DNA of 35,636 nucleotides from Planctomycetota bacterium. Lineage in GTDB: Bacteria > Planctomycetota > Planctomycetia > Gemmatales > Gemmataceae. Every line of letters starts with the position of its first letter. Positions within the stretch are counted from its first letter, which is position 1. Position numbers and translations under genes: made by a program. This document shows, piece after piece, positions 11,275 to 20,274 of the stretch. The DNA lies in assembly GCA_029777335.1 (NCBI GenBank), contig JAKOSN010000099.1, forward strand, positions 1-35,636, read 5' to 3'. The notes beneath the pieces were generated by a model. That model had not been told where the DNA came from. It made no database searches and worked only from the letters and a program-made list of their open reading frames with translations.

Positions 11275-11679
11275 TTAGAGCTTCAATCCCTTGACGGGTA
11301 ATGGTTGCGGGACCGTGGTTTCCCCGGTGTTGACATACACTTTCATGCTTGCTTCAAGGGCTTTCAACTTGGCGGGGTCCCGTTTGCCATCCTTGAACAC
11401 CACCTCAAGAGCAAACCAGTACAGGCCGTCTCTCGGGGCGGTGTAGATCACCTTCGTATCGCCTGGCGTGTAGTCCTGTTGATGAGTCCACGTCAGGCCT
11501 TGATCGGTTGAAGTATAAAGGCGGACACACTCAATCTTCTCTTTCCTTTTGGCATCGAGCTCCAGCGGCATGGCAAAGTCGCGCGTGTTGATTTCGTAAA
11601 CATCGGCCGGCAGTTCCGCCTTTTGAGGGACCGGGGCTGCCAGCGTGAAACCGACGAGCGCGAGCGCGAATCCGTGCAT
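11275..11679 (-). CDS. Small secreted protein, beta-rich, unknown function
   Basis: 134 residues from ATG 11679, with AGGAGA about 8 nt upstream. A longer reading frame to 12192 exists but runs through the intergenic hairpin and the next gene. A short N-terminal hydrophobic stretch (MHGFALALVGFTLAAP) suggests export. The body alternates charged and beta-prone segments, including a sialidase/BNR-like STDQGLTW (57-64) and GLYWFALEVVF. Similar short secreted proteins are common in planctomycetes, but I assign no function. Confidence 0.7.
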   Translation of the reverse strand: MHGFALALVGFTLAAPVPQKAELPADVYEINTRDFAMPLELDAKRKEKIECVRLYTSTDQGLTWTHQQDYTPGDTKVIYTAPRDGLYWFALEVVFKDGKRDPAKLKALEASMKVYVNTGETTVPQPLPVKGLKL

Positions 11680-11821
11680 GGGCTTCTCTCCTGAAAGTGG
11701 CTCCATCCGGGTGTCCCATCCTCGCGGTGCGGACATCCGACGGATCAATGGGGTGATTGTCTCCGAGGTGGGTTTCCTGTCAAGGGTCTCTAGGAGATTC
11801 CTTGCCGGTGGCTGCGCGCGC

Positions 11822-11865
11822 CAGAAGACGCGGAGAGAAACGCTGACTTCTCTCCGCGTCTTCTG
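11822..11865. repeat. Perfect 18-bp inverted repeat (hairpin, 8-nt loop)
   Basis: Positions 11822-11839 and 11848-11865 are exactly complementary (arm core AGACGCGGAGAGAA), with loop ACGCTGAC. It lies 22 nt past the stop codon of the minus-strand glycosyltransferase gene and before the small secreted-protein gene. It has no U-tract on either strand. It could be a terminator or RNA-processing hairpin, or a copy of a dispersed intergenic repeat. Confidence 0.8.
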
Positions 11866-11887
11866 CTGATTGCGTCCTGGTTGCCGA

Positions 11888-12787
11888 TTACGCCTGCCCA
11901 GCCTCCGCTTCGACCGCCAGCCTGCGCTCGAAACGCGGGGAGCGCCGCACGCCAAGTCGATCAAACCAGTATTCTCCGACCGCGCCAAGTGTCCCCATGC
12001 CGTACTTGATGCAACGACGGAAGTTGATGCTGCTGGCTTCATCGAAGTAGCGCACCGGCACCGGCACATCGCCCAGCCGGAACCCCAGCCGAACCGCCTG
12101 CACCAGGAACTGGGTATCGAAGACAAAGTCGTCGGAGTTGCGCTCGAAGGGAATCTGCTCCAGCACTTCGCGCCGATAGACCCGGAAGCCACTGTGAAAA
12201 TCGCCCAGATTCTGTCCCAGCGACAGATTCTCCACCGTGGTCAGAAAGCGATTGGCGAGATACTTCCACCAGGGCATTCCTCCTCGGAACGCTTCCTCGC
12301 GCGAACGGACCCGGCTGCCGAGAATGACATCACAGATTCCCAGTTCGATAATGCCGACGGCGTGAGGAATGATGCGGCTATCGTACTGGTAATCGGGGTG
12401 GATCATCACCACGATATCCGCGCCGCGCGCAAGCGCTTCGCGGTAACACGTTTTCTGGTTCCCGCCATAGCCGCGGTTTTCAGAATGAGCAATCACCGTC
12501 AGCCCCATTTCCCGAGCGACCTGCACGGTGCGATCGGTGCTCCCGTCGTCGACCAGGATGACCTCGTCGATCGAGCCGGTGGGGATGTCGGCCAGGGTGG
12601 CGGCCAGGGTTCGTTCGGCGTTGTACGCTGGCATTACCGCAATCACCCGGTGCTCCCGTCGCGGCACATCGCCCTCGGGGACCAGGATGCGATCCACATG
12701 AAAGATCTCATCCCTGATGGGTTGGAGAGGTGCGGTTCGCAGCAGAGGCATGGTGGTTGGCTCTTGGGTGCGCGAGGATCGCTCCAT
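11888..12787 (-). CDS. GT2-family glycosyltransferase, dolichyl-phosphate-mannose-synthase-like
   Basis: 299 residues, GT-A fold. [14 protein letters not shown] (48-61) opens the domain, the nucleotide-binding DDGSTD is at 80-85, [11 protein letters not shown] follows, and HPDYQYD (130-136) holds the metal-binding Asp equivalent to Dx[14 protein letters not shown] and a late VRYFDEASS match the polyprenyl-phosphate glycosyltransferase type. No membrane domain is seen, so it probably works at the cytosolic face of the membrane. It likely makes a lipid-linked sugar; donor and acceptor are unknown. The start is uncertain: ATG 12787 or ATG 12751, neither with a good Shine-Dalgarno. It lies 47 nt downstream of ftsH. 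Confidence 0.88.
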   Translation of the reverse strand: MERSSRTQEPTTMPLLRTAPLQPIRDEIFHVDRILVPEGDVPRREHRVIAVMPAYNAERTLAATLADIPTGSIDEVILVDDGSTDRTVQVAREMGLTVIAHSENRGYGGNQKTCYREALARGADIVVMIHPDYQYDSRIIPHAVGIIELGICDVILGSRVRSREEAFRGGMPWWKYLANRFLTTVENLSLGQNLGDFHSGFRVYRREVLEQIPFERNSDDFVFDTQFLVQAVRLGFRLGDVPVPVRYFDEASSINFRRCIKYGMGTLGAVGEYWFDRLGVRRSPRFERRLAVEAEAGQA

Positions 12788-12834
12788 CCAGCCGTCGCGT
12801 CTGGAGAGCGGTCTTCTATCTACTAGATGCGCGG

Positions 12835-14793
12835 CTATTCCCGTACTTCCACGGACCCGTTGCGCAGATCGTCATGCGCGGGGGTTTCGCCGTTGAGATT
12901 AAGATACTGGCGCAGCTCGGTTCCTTCCATCACTTCTTTCTCAATCAGGCGCTGCGCCACCGCTTCGAGGACAGTTCGATGGGCAATAAGGAGTGTGCGG
13001 ACGGCTTCCAGCGCTTCATCGATGATGCGGCGCACCTCGATATCAATTTCACGGGCCGTCCGTTCGCTATATTCGCGATCGCCATCCCGGAACGAAGCGC
13101 CCAGGAAGGGGACCGACGCACCCTCGCTAAAGTAGATGCGCCCCAGTCGGCTCATGCCAAACTCGGTCACCATGCGCCGGGCGATGTTGTTCGCCTTCTG
13201 CAGGTCGCTGGTCGCTCCCGTGGAGATTTCCTGAAAGACAATCTCCTCCGCCACCGTCCCCCCCAGGCAAATCTTGATCTGGCTTTCCAGCTGCGACTTG
13301 GTGAGCAGATGACGATCGTCGTCGGGGCGACTGAGCACATAACCGCCCACCCCGACGCCGCGTGGAATGATGGAGATCTTGTGCACTGGATCGGCGTTGG
13401 GGAGCGAACAGGAAACCAGGGCGTGCCCCGTTTCGTGATAGGCCACGCGCCGTTTCTCCTCGATCTGCATGATCCGACTGCGTCGCTCCAGACCGACCGC
13501 CGCCCGTTCGATCGCCTCGTTGAATTCGGCCATGCTCACCAGCGCCTTGCCCGCGCGCGCCGCCATCAGGGCCGCCTCGTTGACCAGGTTGGCGAGATCT
13601 GCCCCCACCGAGCCAGGCGTCAAGCTGGCCACATGGCGGAGGTCGACATCCGGACCCAGCTTCACATTGCGGACATGGACCTTGAGAATCGCCTCGCGCC
13701 CGTTGACATCGGGACGATCCACGACCACCGTGCGATCGAAACGCCCCGGTCGAAGCAAGGCGGCATCGAGCGTTTCCGGTCGGTTGGTGGCAGCCATGAT
13801 GATCACGCCGCGATTGCTATCGAAGCCATCCATCTCAACCAGCAGCTGATTGAGGGTCTGTTCCCGTTCGTCGTGGCTGCCAACCACATTGCCCGCGCGC
13901 GATTTGCCCAGCGCATCGAGCTCGTCGATGAAGATGATACATGGGGCGCGCGACTCGGCCTGGCCAAAGAGGTCGCGCACCCGGGCCGCCCCCACCCCAA
14001 CAAACATCTCCACAAAATCCGATCCCGAGAGCGAGAAGAAGGGGACTTCGGCCTCTCCCGCCACCGCCTTGGCGAGCAACGTTTTGCCCGTTCCCGGTGG
14101 CCCGACGAGCAGAACTCCCTTGGGGATACGTCCCCCCAGAGCCTGGTAGCGCTCGGGACGTTTGAGAAAATCGACCACCTCGCGCAGTTCCGCGACCGCC
14201 TCGTCGATCCCGGCCACATCGACAAAGGTGGTGGCGGTATCCTGCTGCGCATAGAGCTTGGCTCGGCTGCGACCAAAGGTCAGCGGCGACCCGCCTCCCG
14301 ACATCCAGCGCATGAGGAGGATCAGCGCGACCCCCATCCCGAGCATCAGAAGGAAAAAGATCAACACCGAGTAGATGCTCTTGAGCGCCGACTCCTCGTC
14401 TTCGCCCTGGTAGGATGCCCCGACGATGTCGTTGAGCAGGGGATAGATGTCCTGGTCGTTTTCCAGTCCAAGACGCATGGTGCGGAAGGGCACCGTGCGC
14501 GTGAGAGTTGTGTTGGATTCGCCATCCGAAACGAGATCCGTGGTGGTGATCTTCCCACGAATATCGCTGTGACCGAGGCGAACGTCCTGCACCGAGATGT
14601 TGCTGTTATGGCGAGCCGCGGTGAGTACCTGGACCAACTCGCCATACTTGAGCGAGAGAATCGTCGGTTCCCGGCTCATCAACCAGTAGACGAAGAAGGC
14701 GGCGAGCAGAAGCGGGAGCAGCCAGGAAAGGCCGCTGTTCAACCATGGTCGTTTCCGCTCTTTGCCCCGTTTTTCCACAGACGCGTTCTCCAT
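12835..14793 (-). CDS. ftsH: ATP-dependent zinc metalloprotease FtsH
   Basis: 652 residues. Membrane-bound AAA+ protease that extracts and degrades membrane and short-lived soluble proteins. A membrane helix (22-39), periplasmic domain, second helix (140-162), then the AAA module: Walker A GPPGTGKT (231-238), Walker [10 protein letters not shown] (286-294) and a second region of homology ending in [20 protein letters not shown]. The protease zinc motif is HETGH (453-457), with the later metal-ligand region [14 protein letters not shown]. All key residues are present and the length is standard. A large plus-strand ORF over this gene is a shadow. Confidence 0.97.
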   Translation of the reverse strand: MENASVEKRGKERKRPWLNSGLSWLLPLLLAAFFVYWLMSREPTILSLKYGELVQVLTAARHNSNISVQDVRLGHSDIRGKITTTDLVSDGESNTTLTRTVPFRTMRLGLENDQDIYPLLNDIVGASYQGEDEESALKSIYSVLIFFLLMLGMGVALILLMRWMSGGGSPLTFGRSRAKLYAQQDTATTFVDVAGIDEAVAELREVVDFLKRPERYQALGGRIPKGVLLVGPPGTGKTLLAKAVAGEAEVPFFSLSGSDFVEMFVGVGAARVRDLFGQAESRAPCIIFIDELDALGKSRAGNVVGSHDEREQTLNQLLVEMDGFDSNRGVIIMAATNRPETLDAALLRPGRFDRTVVVDRPDVNGREAILKVHVRNVKLGPDVDLRHVASLTPGSVGADLANLVNEAALMAARAGKALVSMAEFNEAIERAAVGLERRSRIMQIEEKRRVAYHETGHALVSCSLPNADPVHKISIIPRGVGVGGYVLSRPDDDRHLLTKSQLESQIKICLGGTVAEEIVFQEISTGATSDLQKANNIARRMVTEFGMSRLGRIYFSEGASVPFLGASFRDGDREYSERTAREIDIEVRRIIDEALEAVRTLLIAHRTVLEAVAQRLIEKEVMEGTELRQYLNLNGETPAHDDLRNGSVEVRE

Positions 14794-14832
14794 TCACGAA
14801 GGTGCAACTACCCATCTTACTGTAGGGCAAGC

Positions 14833-14873
14833 CGGCGCAGCGGTCAACAGAGGGCCCTCCCACCGCTGCGCCG
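14833..14873. terminator. Hairpin between the secretin-like gene and ftsH
   Basis: Perfect 12-bp arms, CGGCGCAGCGGT (14833-14844) and ACCGCTGCGCCG (14862-14873), with a 17-nt loop containing the self-complementary AGGGCCCT. It sits just past the stop of the minus-strand secretin-like gene and upstream of ftsH. There is no U-run, so it is a termination or processing structure by position only. Confidence 0.55.
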
Positions 14874-14908
14874 TGTCCCATACATTCGTTCAGAGCCACA
14901 ACTTCGAA

Positions 14909-15670
14909 TCAGCGTGCCGGTTCGCGCAGAATCCTGGTCGTCACCAGGACCATCGTTTGCTCTGGTGCTTCCTTGAACAGGCGATTCACATATGGCACCT
15001 TGCTCAACACGGGGACCGTGGCGGAAGAGGCGGGCGTTTCCCAGGCGTGCAGCAGGATCGTGTTGCCATCGTGGATGTTCAGCGTGCACTGCACTTCGCG
15101 GTGCACCTTCCCGGCCTGGTCACCGGGAGCGGTGAGCTCATCCATGCTGGTCTTCAGGTTCAGCGTGACCGCGCTGCAATCGTGCGCCACCTCCGGAAGG
15201 AGGTTGAGACGATACTGCTTGGCCCCCGCTCCCTGATGGAGCATCTCAAAGGAAATTGACTGGGCATGGAGCGCGGTGATTTTGGGTGCGATCAACACGT
15301 TGGTACGCGGATCGGCCTGGGCAGCATTCAAGAGTTCGCGCATCTGGTCGGGTTCAAGTTCCGCCACATCGCAATACTGGCGGCGCACCGCCTCGGCCAG
15401 GGCACCAGACATGCTCACAAAGCGCATTTCAACAACAACTTGCGGCTGACAGCTCTCGATCGTGCCGATCAGCCACCACGCTCCGTCCGCGAGCAGATTC
15501 GCCGAGAGAGTGCCCACATCCCAGAAATGGGGCGTGGACCGGGTGCTTTTCACATCCGACGGAGCCCGCGGCGGGGCAACCGGAGGGCGAAGCGCTGCAT
15601 CAGGCTGTGCCTGGATCGACGCAACTCCTGTAAGAAGTAGGAGAAGCGCATACGCAGTTCGATGGGCCAT
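14909..15670 (-). CDS. Orphan secretin-domain protein, exported
   Basis: 253 residues from ATG 15670, with AAAGGAG about 7 nt upstream; a longer in-frame start at 15751 lacks this. Signal peptide about 1-22 (ends ASIQAQ). The C-terminal part matches the secretin family: QVVVEMRFVSMS (77-88), NAAQADPRTNVLIAPKIT (115-132), LNLLPEV (155-161), LNIHDGNTILLHAW (197-210) and VPVLSKVPYVNRLFK (219-233), then VLVTTRILR. The N-terminal ring domains of real secretins are missing and no type II/IV secretion genes lie nearby. It is probably a stand-alone envelope protein using the secretin fold, a type seen in planctomycetes. Function unknown. Confidence 0.8.
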   Translation of the reverse strand: MAHRTAYALLLLLTGVASIQAQPDAALRPPVAPPRAPSDVKSTRSTPHFWDVGTLSANLLADGAWWLIGTIESCQPQVVVEMRFVSMSGALAEAVRRQYCDVAELEPDQMRELLNAAQADPRTNVLIAPKITALHAQSISFEMLHQGAGAKQYRLNLLPEVAHDCSAVTLNLKTSMDELTAPGDQAGKVHREVQCTLNIHDGNTILLHAWETPASSATVPVLSKVPYVNRLFKEAPEQTMVLVTTRILREPAR

Positions 15671-15787
15671 CGCTGGGCTCCTTTCCCGAACGGGACCGAA
15701 AAAGATGTGGTGAAGAGGCGAGGTCATAGCAAAGGGACCAGAGGCTGTCAACGAGCAAGTTGTGCAAATGGTCGGGTGCCCGCCCTC

Positions 15788-18700
15788 TCATTTCTCCGCG
15801 CTCACCTCAAGGAACGAGGTCCATCCGCTGCCATGCACCACCACGCGCTTTCTCTCTGCGGTCAGCCACAATTGAGATACCTGAAAATCGGGAAAGGTGA
15901 GGCAGGCCAGCTCCAGAAAAGTGTGCGTTTCCCACACCCGGACCTCGCCGAGGGCGGGATAGTCGTCCAGGCTGAATCCCCCGCTCAGCAGACGTTCCCC
16001 GTCCGGAGTCCAGCACAGACATTGAATCGGCCGCAGCGAGGTCCGCAGAACGTGCAGTTCCTTCCAGGTGGCGGTATCCCAGATGCGCACGGTGCGATCA
16101 CTCCCTCCGGTCGCCAGCAGCTTGCCGTTGGGGCTGAAGGCAGCGGTGAAGATCTCCCGGGTGTGGGCCTTCCAGTGTCCCACCTCGCGCCAGGTTTGGG
16201 TATCCCAGAGGTGGACGTCGCCTGGGGTCCAGGCGGTGCCCGAACTGGTGACAAGGATGGTGCCACTGGGGTTGTACGTCAGCGTGTGGATCCGCGCACC
16301 GTTTGTAAGGGTCAGAGTGGCAACGAGGGTGCCATTGGCGAGATCCACGATCTCCACACTCCCATTTTCCGTGGCGGAGGCACCATGTCTGGAATCCGGA
16401 CTCACCAGGAGCCCAAAAGGTCGTGCCTTGCCGTCGCCGAACGTGAATTCCTCCTTTCCCGTGGTCAGATTCCAGACGTGCACCAGCTTGTCGTTCTCCG
16501 CACTGCCGAGCAGTTTCGTGCCATCCGGGCTGAAACAGAGCTCGCGAATCGGGGGCGCTGCCAGGGTCAGACGCTTTTTCCAGGTCGCGCAGTCCCACAC
16601 CGAGAGGGTTTTTCTCTCTTCCTGTGTGACCATCGTTCGGCCATTCGGGCTCACGGTGCAGGATCCCGTCCAGTTCAGACCCGGTCCCAGGGGGTGCGCT
16701 TTGGTGTCCGGAACGGGCCAGACCTTGATCTCCTCTCCGGCACAGCTAAAGAGCTTGCTTCCGTCGCGCGAGTAGACCACCGAGCGAACGGAATCCGTAT
16801 GCCCGAGCAGGGTGCACAGCGTGTGCCCCATGGAAAGATCGCGAATGGTGATGGTACGATCGGTTCCGGCACTGGCCAGAAATTGTCCCTTGGGACTGCA
16901 GGTGAGCGCATTGACCGTTCCAGCCACCTTGAAGCGACGCCCTTCCATGCCGCTTTTCGTTTCCCAGCTCTGGATAAAGCCTTCCCCGCCCGCGAGGACC
17001 ATCTTGTCATCCGGGGTGGTAGTCACAACGTGGATCGCTTCCTCTCCACCCTTGAGAACGCGCACTTCCTTTCCCGTTTTGGCGTTCCACAGATGCACCG
17101 AGCCACTGGAATCGCCGGCGAGGATGGTGTTGCCATCGCCGCTGTAGGCCACGCAATTGATCAGTTCCGTCGAAGGCTTGAGGGTGTACAGCAGACGGCC
17201 CGTTGGCGTATCCCAGATCTTGATCGCATTCACAATCGGAGTTGCGAAGCCACCGCCAAGCGGATCGCCCGGAGCACAGATCGCCAGTTGTTTGCCATCG
17301 GGACTGAAGCACAGGGCATGGACCGAGATCCCGGCCAGGCCAGCCTTCAGTGGTAATGCCTTGCCGGTGTCAGCGTCAAAGAGCTCAACGCCGAATCCAC
17401 CGGCTCCCAGAGCGCCAGCAACAACCTCCACCTGTTTCCCATCCGGACGGAACGCGCCTGTTATCACGACAAGGGGAATGGGAAGGCCGCGCGTCAGTGG
17501 CACGGTTGTTTTCTGACGAGTAGAGAGATCCCATTTGGTGACCACTCCCACCTCGTTGACTACACGGACTTCCTTCTCGTCGGGGCTGAGCCAGAAGCCG
17601 CGCAGTTCGCCTCCTGGGGTTTCGAGCGTGAGAGTTTCCCGATGGCTTTCGTTCCACCAGTAATACCACTCCAGGCGCCGACGATCGATCCCGTCGGTCT
17701 TTTCCGGCCGATGGCGTTCCAGGAGTTCGCGCACCGTGGGAATGGTTCTCTGGTCGATGCAGCGCTGGACGGCAAGCATGTCGGAGAGATAGCCGCGTTC
17801 CTGAACCTGGCGGGCGCTGGCGAGGGCGTTCTCGGCTTCGTGGTCCGCCCGGTCACGCGCCGCTGAGGCCGCCTCTGCCTCGTTCGTGGCCCGCTCCGCG
17901 CTGGCCCGCGCCTGAAACGCCAGACTGGTGGAAACCACGGTCCCAAGCAGCAGGGCCAGGAAAACGGCGGCGATCAGTCCGGCGATCGCCGGGTTGCGCC
18001 GACCCCAGCGCCAGACACGTTCGACGCGACTGATGGGGCGCGCCGCGATCGGTTCGCCCGCCTGAAAGCGCTTCAGATCGTCCGCCAGCGCCAGTGCCGA
18101 GGGATACCGCCGGCCTGGCTCTTTATGCAGACATTTCAGACAGATTGTCTCCAGATCACGCGGTGTGGTGGGTTGTAACTGCGAGGGAGAGACCGCGTCG
18201 GTACTTACCACCTGGAGAAGTGTTTCCATTGCCGTCGCGCCCTTGAACGGCGGACGGCCGGTGAGGAGTTCGTAGAGGATCGCTCCCAGCGCATAAATAT
18301 CCACAGCCGGTGTGGCCGTTTTCGCCTCGCCCGCCTGTTCAGGGGCCATGTAACTCGGCGTGCCCATGATGGCGCCGGAATGCGTTTGTCCCTCCTCGTC
18401 GAGCTTCTTGGCCAGGCCAAAATCACTGATTTTCAGCGTGCCATCTTCGCTGACGAGAACGTTGGCGGGTTTGAGATCGCGGTGCAGAATCTGAGCCTGA
18501 TGAGCGGCTGCCATCGCCCGCGCCAGCTGTTCGACCGTGTGGGCGGCTTCCTGGGGAGGTCGCGGTGTGCCCTCAATGCGATCCTTGAGCGAACCGCCCG
18601 GGCAAAATTCCATGCTGAAGTAAGGCCGCCCCTCCTGTTCACCCACCTCGTATACCTGCACAATCCCCGGGTGTTTGAGCCGACCGAGCGCCTGGGCCTC

Positions 18701-19027
18701 GTTGCGAAAGCGCTGCAACTCCTGCGGGCTTGCCTGCGCACCAGCCAGGATCATCTTCAGAGCCACCAGGCGATGCACCGCGAGCTGCCGGGCCTTGTAG
18801 ACCACGCCCATTCCGCCTCGTCCCAGTTCGTCGAGGATTTCATACCCCGCCAGGGTGAGCGGAGCAGTTTTGCTGTCCGTTGGCCTCGCCCGATTCGGAG
18901 CGGAGGTCAACTGGGTCTGCGGAATCTCCACCGGGATCGCTCTGTTTGTGACCGGATCGTACCAGTTGAGGGTGGAGGGGAGAGCCAGATCGTAGCTTTG
19001 ATAGTTCGGGCGTGGATCGTTCGCCAT
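15788..19027 (-). CDS. Membrane Ser/Thr protein kinase (PknB-type) with C-terminal WD40 propeller
   Basis: 1079 residues from ATG 19027; a GTG 57 nt upstream (19084) is possible, and neither has a strong Shine-Dalgarno. Kinase domain about 62-325: glycine loop GRGGMGVVYKA (69-79), Lys91, HRDLKPANV (182-190), SDFGLA (201-206) and MAPEQAGE. One membrane helix (about 346-370) separates it from an Ala/Arg/Glu-rich coiled-coil-like linker (375-430) and ~600 residues of WD40 repeats (repeated FSPDGK..., H/VWD motifs). All catalytic residues are present. Typical planctomycete architecture: cytosolic kinase with an extracytoplasmic propeller sensor or scaffold. No phosphatase or response partner adjoins it; a PP2C gene lies 13 kb away. 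Confidence 0.94.
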   Translation of the reverse strand: MANDPRPNYQSYDLALPSTLNWYDPVTNRAIPVEIPQTQLTSAPNRARPTDSKTAPLTLAGYEILDELGRGGMGVVYKARQLAVHRLVALKMILAGAQASPQELQRFRNEAQALGRLKHPGIVQVYEVGEQEGRPYFSMEFCPGGSLKDRIEGTPRPPQEAAHTVEQLARAMAAAHQAQILHRDLKPANVLVSEDGTLKISDFGLAKKLDEEGQTHSGAIMGTPSYMAPEQAGEAKTATPAVDIYALGAILYELLTGRPPFKGATAMETLLQVVSTDAVSPSQLQPTTPRDLETICLKCLHKEPGRRYPSALALADDLKRFQAGEPIAARPISRVERVWRWGRRNPAIAGLIAAVFLALLLGTVVSTSLAFQARASAERATNEAEAASAARDRADHEAENALASARQVQERGYLSDMLAVQRCIDQRTIPTVRELLERHRPEKTDGIDRRRLEWYYWWNESHRETLTLETPGGELRGFWLSPDEKEVRVVNEVGVVTKWDLSTRQKTTVPLTRGLPIPLVVITGAFRPDGKQVEVVAGALGAGGFGVELFDADTGKALPLKAGLAGISVHALCFSPDGKQLAICAPGDPLGGGFATPIVNAIKIWDTPTGRLLYTLKPSTELINCVAYSGDGNTILAGDSSGSVHLWNAKTGKEVRVLKGGEEAIHVVTTTPDDKMVLAGGEGFIQSWETKSGMEGRRFKVAGTVNALTCSPKGQFLASAGTDRTITIRDLSMGHTLCTLLGHTDSVRSVVYSRDGSKLFSCAGEEIKVWPVPDTKAHPLGPGLNWTGSCTVSPNGRTMVTQEERKTLSVWDCATWKKRLTLAAPPIRELCFSPDGTKLLGSAENDKLVHVWNLTTGKEEFTFGDGKARPFGLLVSPDSRHGASATENGSVEIVDLANGTLVATLTLTNGARIHTLTYNPSGTILVTSSGTAWTPGDVHLWDTQTWREVGHWKAHTREIFTAAFSPNGKLLATGGSDRTVRIWDTATWKELHVLRTSLRPIQCLCWTPDGERLLSGGFSLDDYPALGEVRVWETHTFLELACLTFPDFQVSQLWLTAERKRVVVHGSGWTSFLEVSAEK

Positions 19028-19275
19028 GGCCGATTCCGTCACTGCGAGGGTCAGTGGACAGGCGCGGGGTCGCCTGCTGCGCACCGAGGGGTCTTCCTAT
19101 TGGAGCAAACGTGCTTCGCTCTCGCAAGGTAAGAACCAGCGTTGCTTTTGTGACTTTTCCTGACGGGATCGGTTGTATCGGCGCGGATAACAGAATGGGG
19201 GGAGGGAAGTGCCCGCTGGCTGCCCCGGGCGTCAGGGGTATCTGGCCGGAGAGCTGAACCTTGCGAGGCCCAACC

Positions 19276-19464
19276 ATGGACGAGCACAACGACGAGCAAC
19301 CCAACCGTTTTCCCTGGTGGATTCTCTCGATCCTCGGGATGTTAATCTCCCTGGGAGCCATGCTGATGTCGCAGCAGGCGTCGCGCCAGGCACTGATCAA
19401 TATGAATAATGTGCGTATCCAGCAAAATATGAACCGGAGTCCTGCGGTGCCGCCTGGGAGGTGA
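19276..19464 (+). CDS. Small single-pass membrane protein
   Basis: 62 residues from ATG 19276, with GAGG 7 nt upstream. A charged N-terminus (MDEHNDEQPNR) is followed by one membrane helix (PWWILSILGMLISLGAMLM) and a polar Gln/Asn-rich tail. No family recognised. It diverges from the WD40 kinase gene across 248 nt and lies about 100 nt before the LRR gene. Confidence 0.5.
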   Translation: MDEHNDEQPNRFPWWILSILGMLISLGAMLMSQQASRQALINMNNVRIQQNMNRSPAVPPGR

Positions 19465-19562
19465 GGGGCGCGAATAGATCGCGCGTCCTGGAAGTCGGCG
19501 GTTCCGGAGGGACGAGGTGGAGAAGGTAGGGGCGAGGTTTCTCTGCGAGCGGGAGGATGTTC

Positions 19563-20240
19563 ATGGCTCGATTTGTCCGGGCGCTGCAGACATTTCTCGC
19601 GTCGCCTCTCTTTCTGCGATGCAGCATCGGATTGCTCCGTGGCATGGCGGTTGTCGTCTGCTCTGGAGTGCTCGGTCTGGTGTTTCTCCTCTGGCAGGCC
19701 ATGGCGCACGTTGAGGAGGCGTCCGCTCCGCAGGGAAACCAGCAACGCGAACGTCTCCAGGTTGAGGCGGCGATCGACCAGAAGCTCGGTGGTCTGCTGG
19801 GACGAGCCAGAACCGAGTATGACTTTGCCCAGCAATCGAACTGGATTACCGAGATCGATCTGACAGGGGATCGCGTCTCTGATGCGGCACTGGCCGATCT
19901 TGGACTGGAGCGACTGGAACGCCTTCGTTACCTGTGTTTGGACTCGACCAGGTTGACGAACGCGGCAATGGCTTCCGTGTCCAGGCTGTCGCATCTGACA
20001 GGCTTTCATCTTGGGCGAACGCAGATCAGCGACGCTGGGTTGGTTCCTTTGCTTGACCTGAAGCGCCTCCGTGCGGTGACCCTGGTCGACGTTCCCATCA
20101 CTGATACGGGGTTGGCAATTCTCTCCCGGGTGCAAGGGTTGGAGGAAGTGAATCTCCACGGGTGCAAAAGGATCACCCCAGATGGCCTGGAGCGCTTCAA
20201 GAAGGCACGACCAAAATGCAAGGTCCACGTGGAGCAATAA
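19563..20240 (+). CDS. Leucine-rich-repeat protein with N-terminal membrane anchor
   Basis: 225 residues. The start at ATG 19563 is preferred because GGGAGG lies 6 nt upstream; an ATG at 19557 touches that site. A membrane helix (about 27-50) is followed by a linker and four to five LRRs of the planctomycete type, such as LRYLCLDSTRLTNAAM, LTGFHLGRTQISDAGL, LRAVTLVDVPITDTGL and LEEVNLHGCKRITPDGL. Likely exposed outside the cytoplasmic membrane and used for protein binding; the partner is unknown. The HEAT-repeat gene starts 34 nt downstream. Confidence 0.85.
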   Translation: MARFVRALQTFLASPLFLRCSIGLLRGMAVVVCSGVLGLVFLLWQAMAHVEEASAPQGNQQRERLQVEAAIDQKLGGLLGRARTEYDFAQQSNWITEIDLTGDRVSDAALADLGLERLERLRYLCLDSTRLTNAAMASVSRLSHLTGFHLGRTQISDAGLVPLLDLKRLRAVTLVDVPITDTGLAILSRVQGLEEVNLHGCKRITPDGLERFKKARPKCKVHVEQ

Positions 20241-20274
20241 CCGTTCCGGGCGCGAGCCCTTTGTCGAGGTGCCC

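Noticed and set aside
12730..14976. 748-codon plus-strand ORF opposite ftsH
   Set aside because: High-GC antisense shadow; ftsH on the other strand is unambiguous.
19028..19084. GTG start extending the WD40 kinase by 19 residues
   Set aside because: The extension is Arg-rich without features; ATG 19027 is the simpler start, though not proven.
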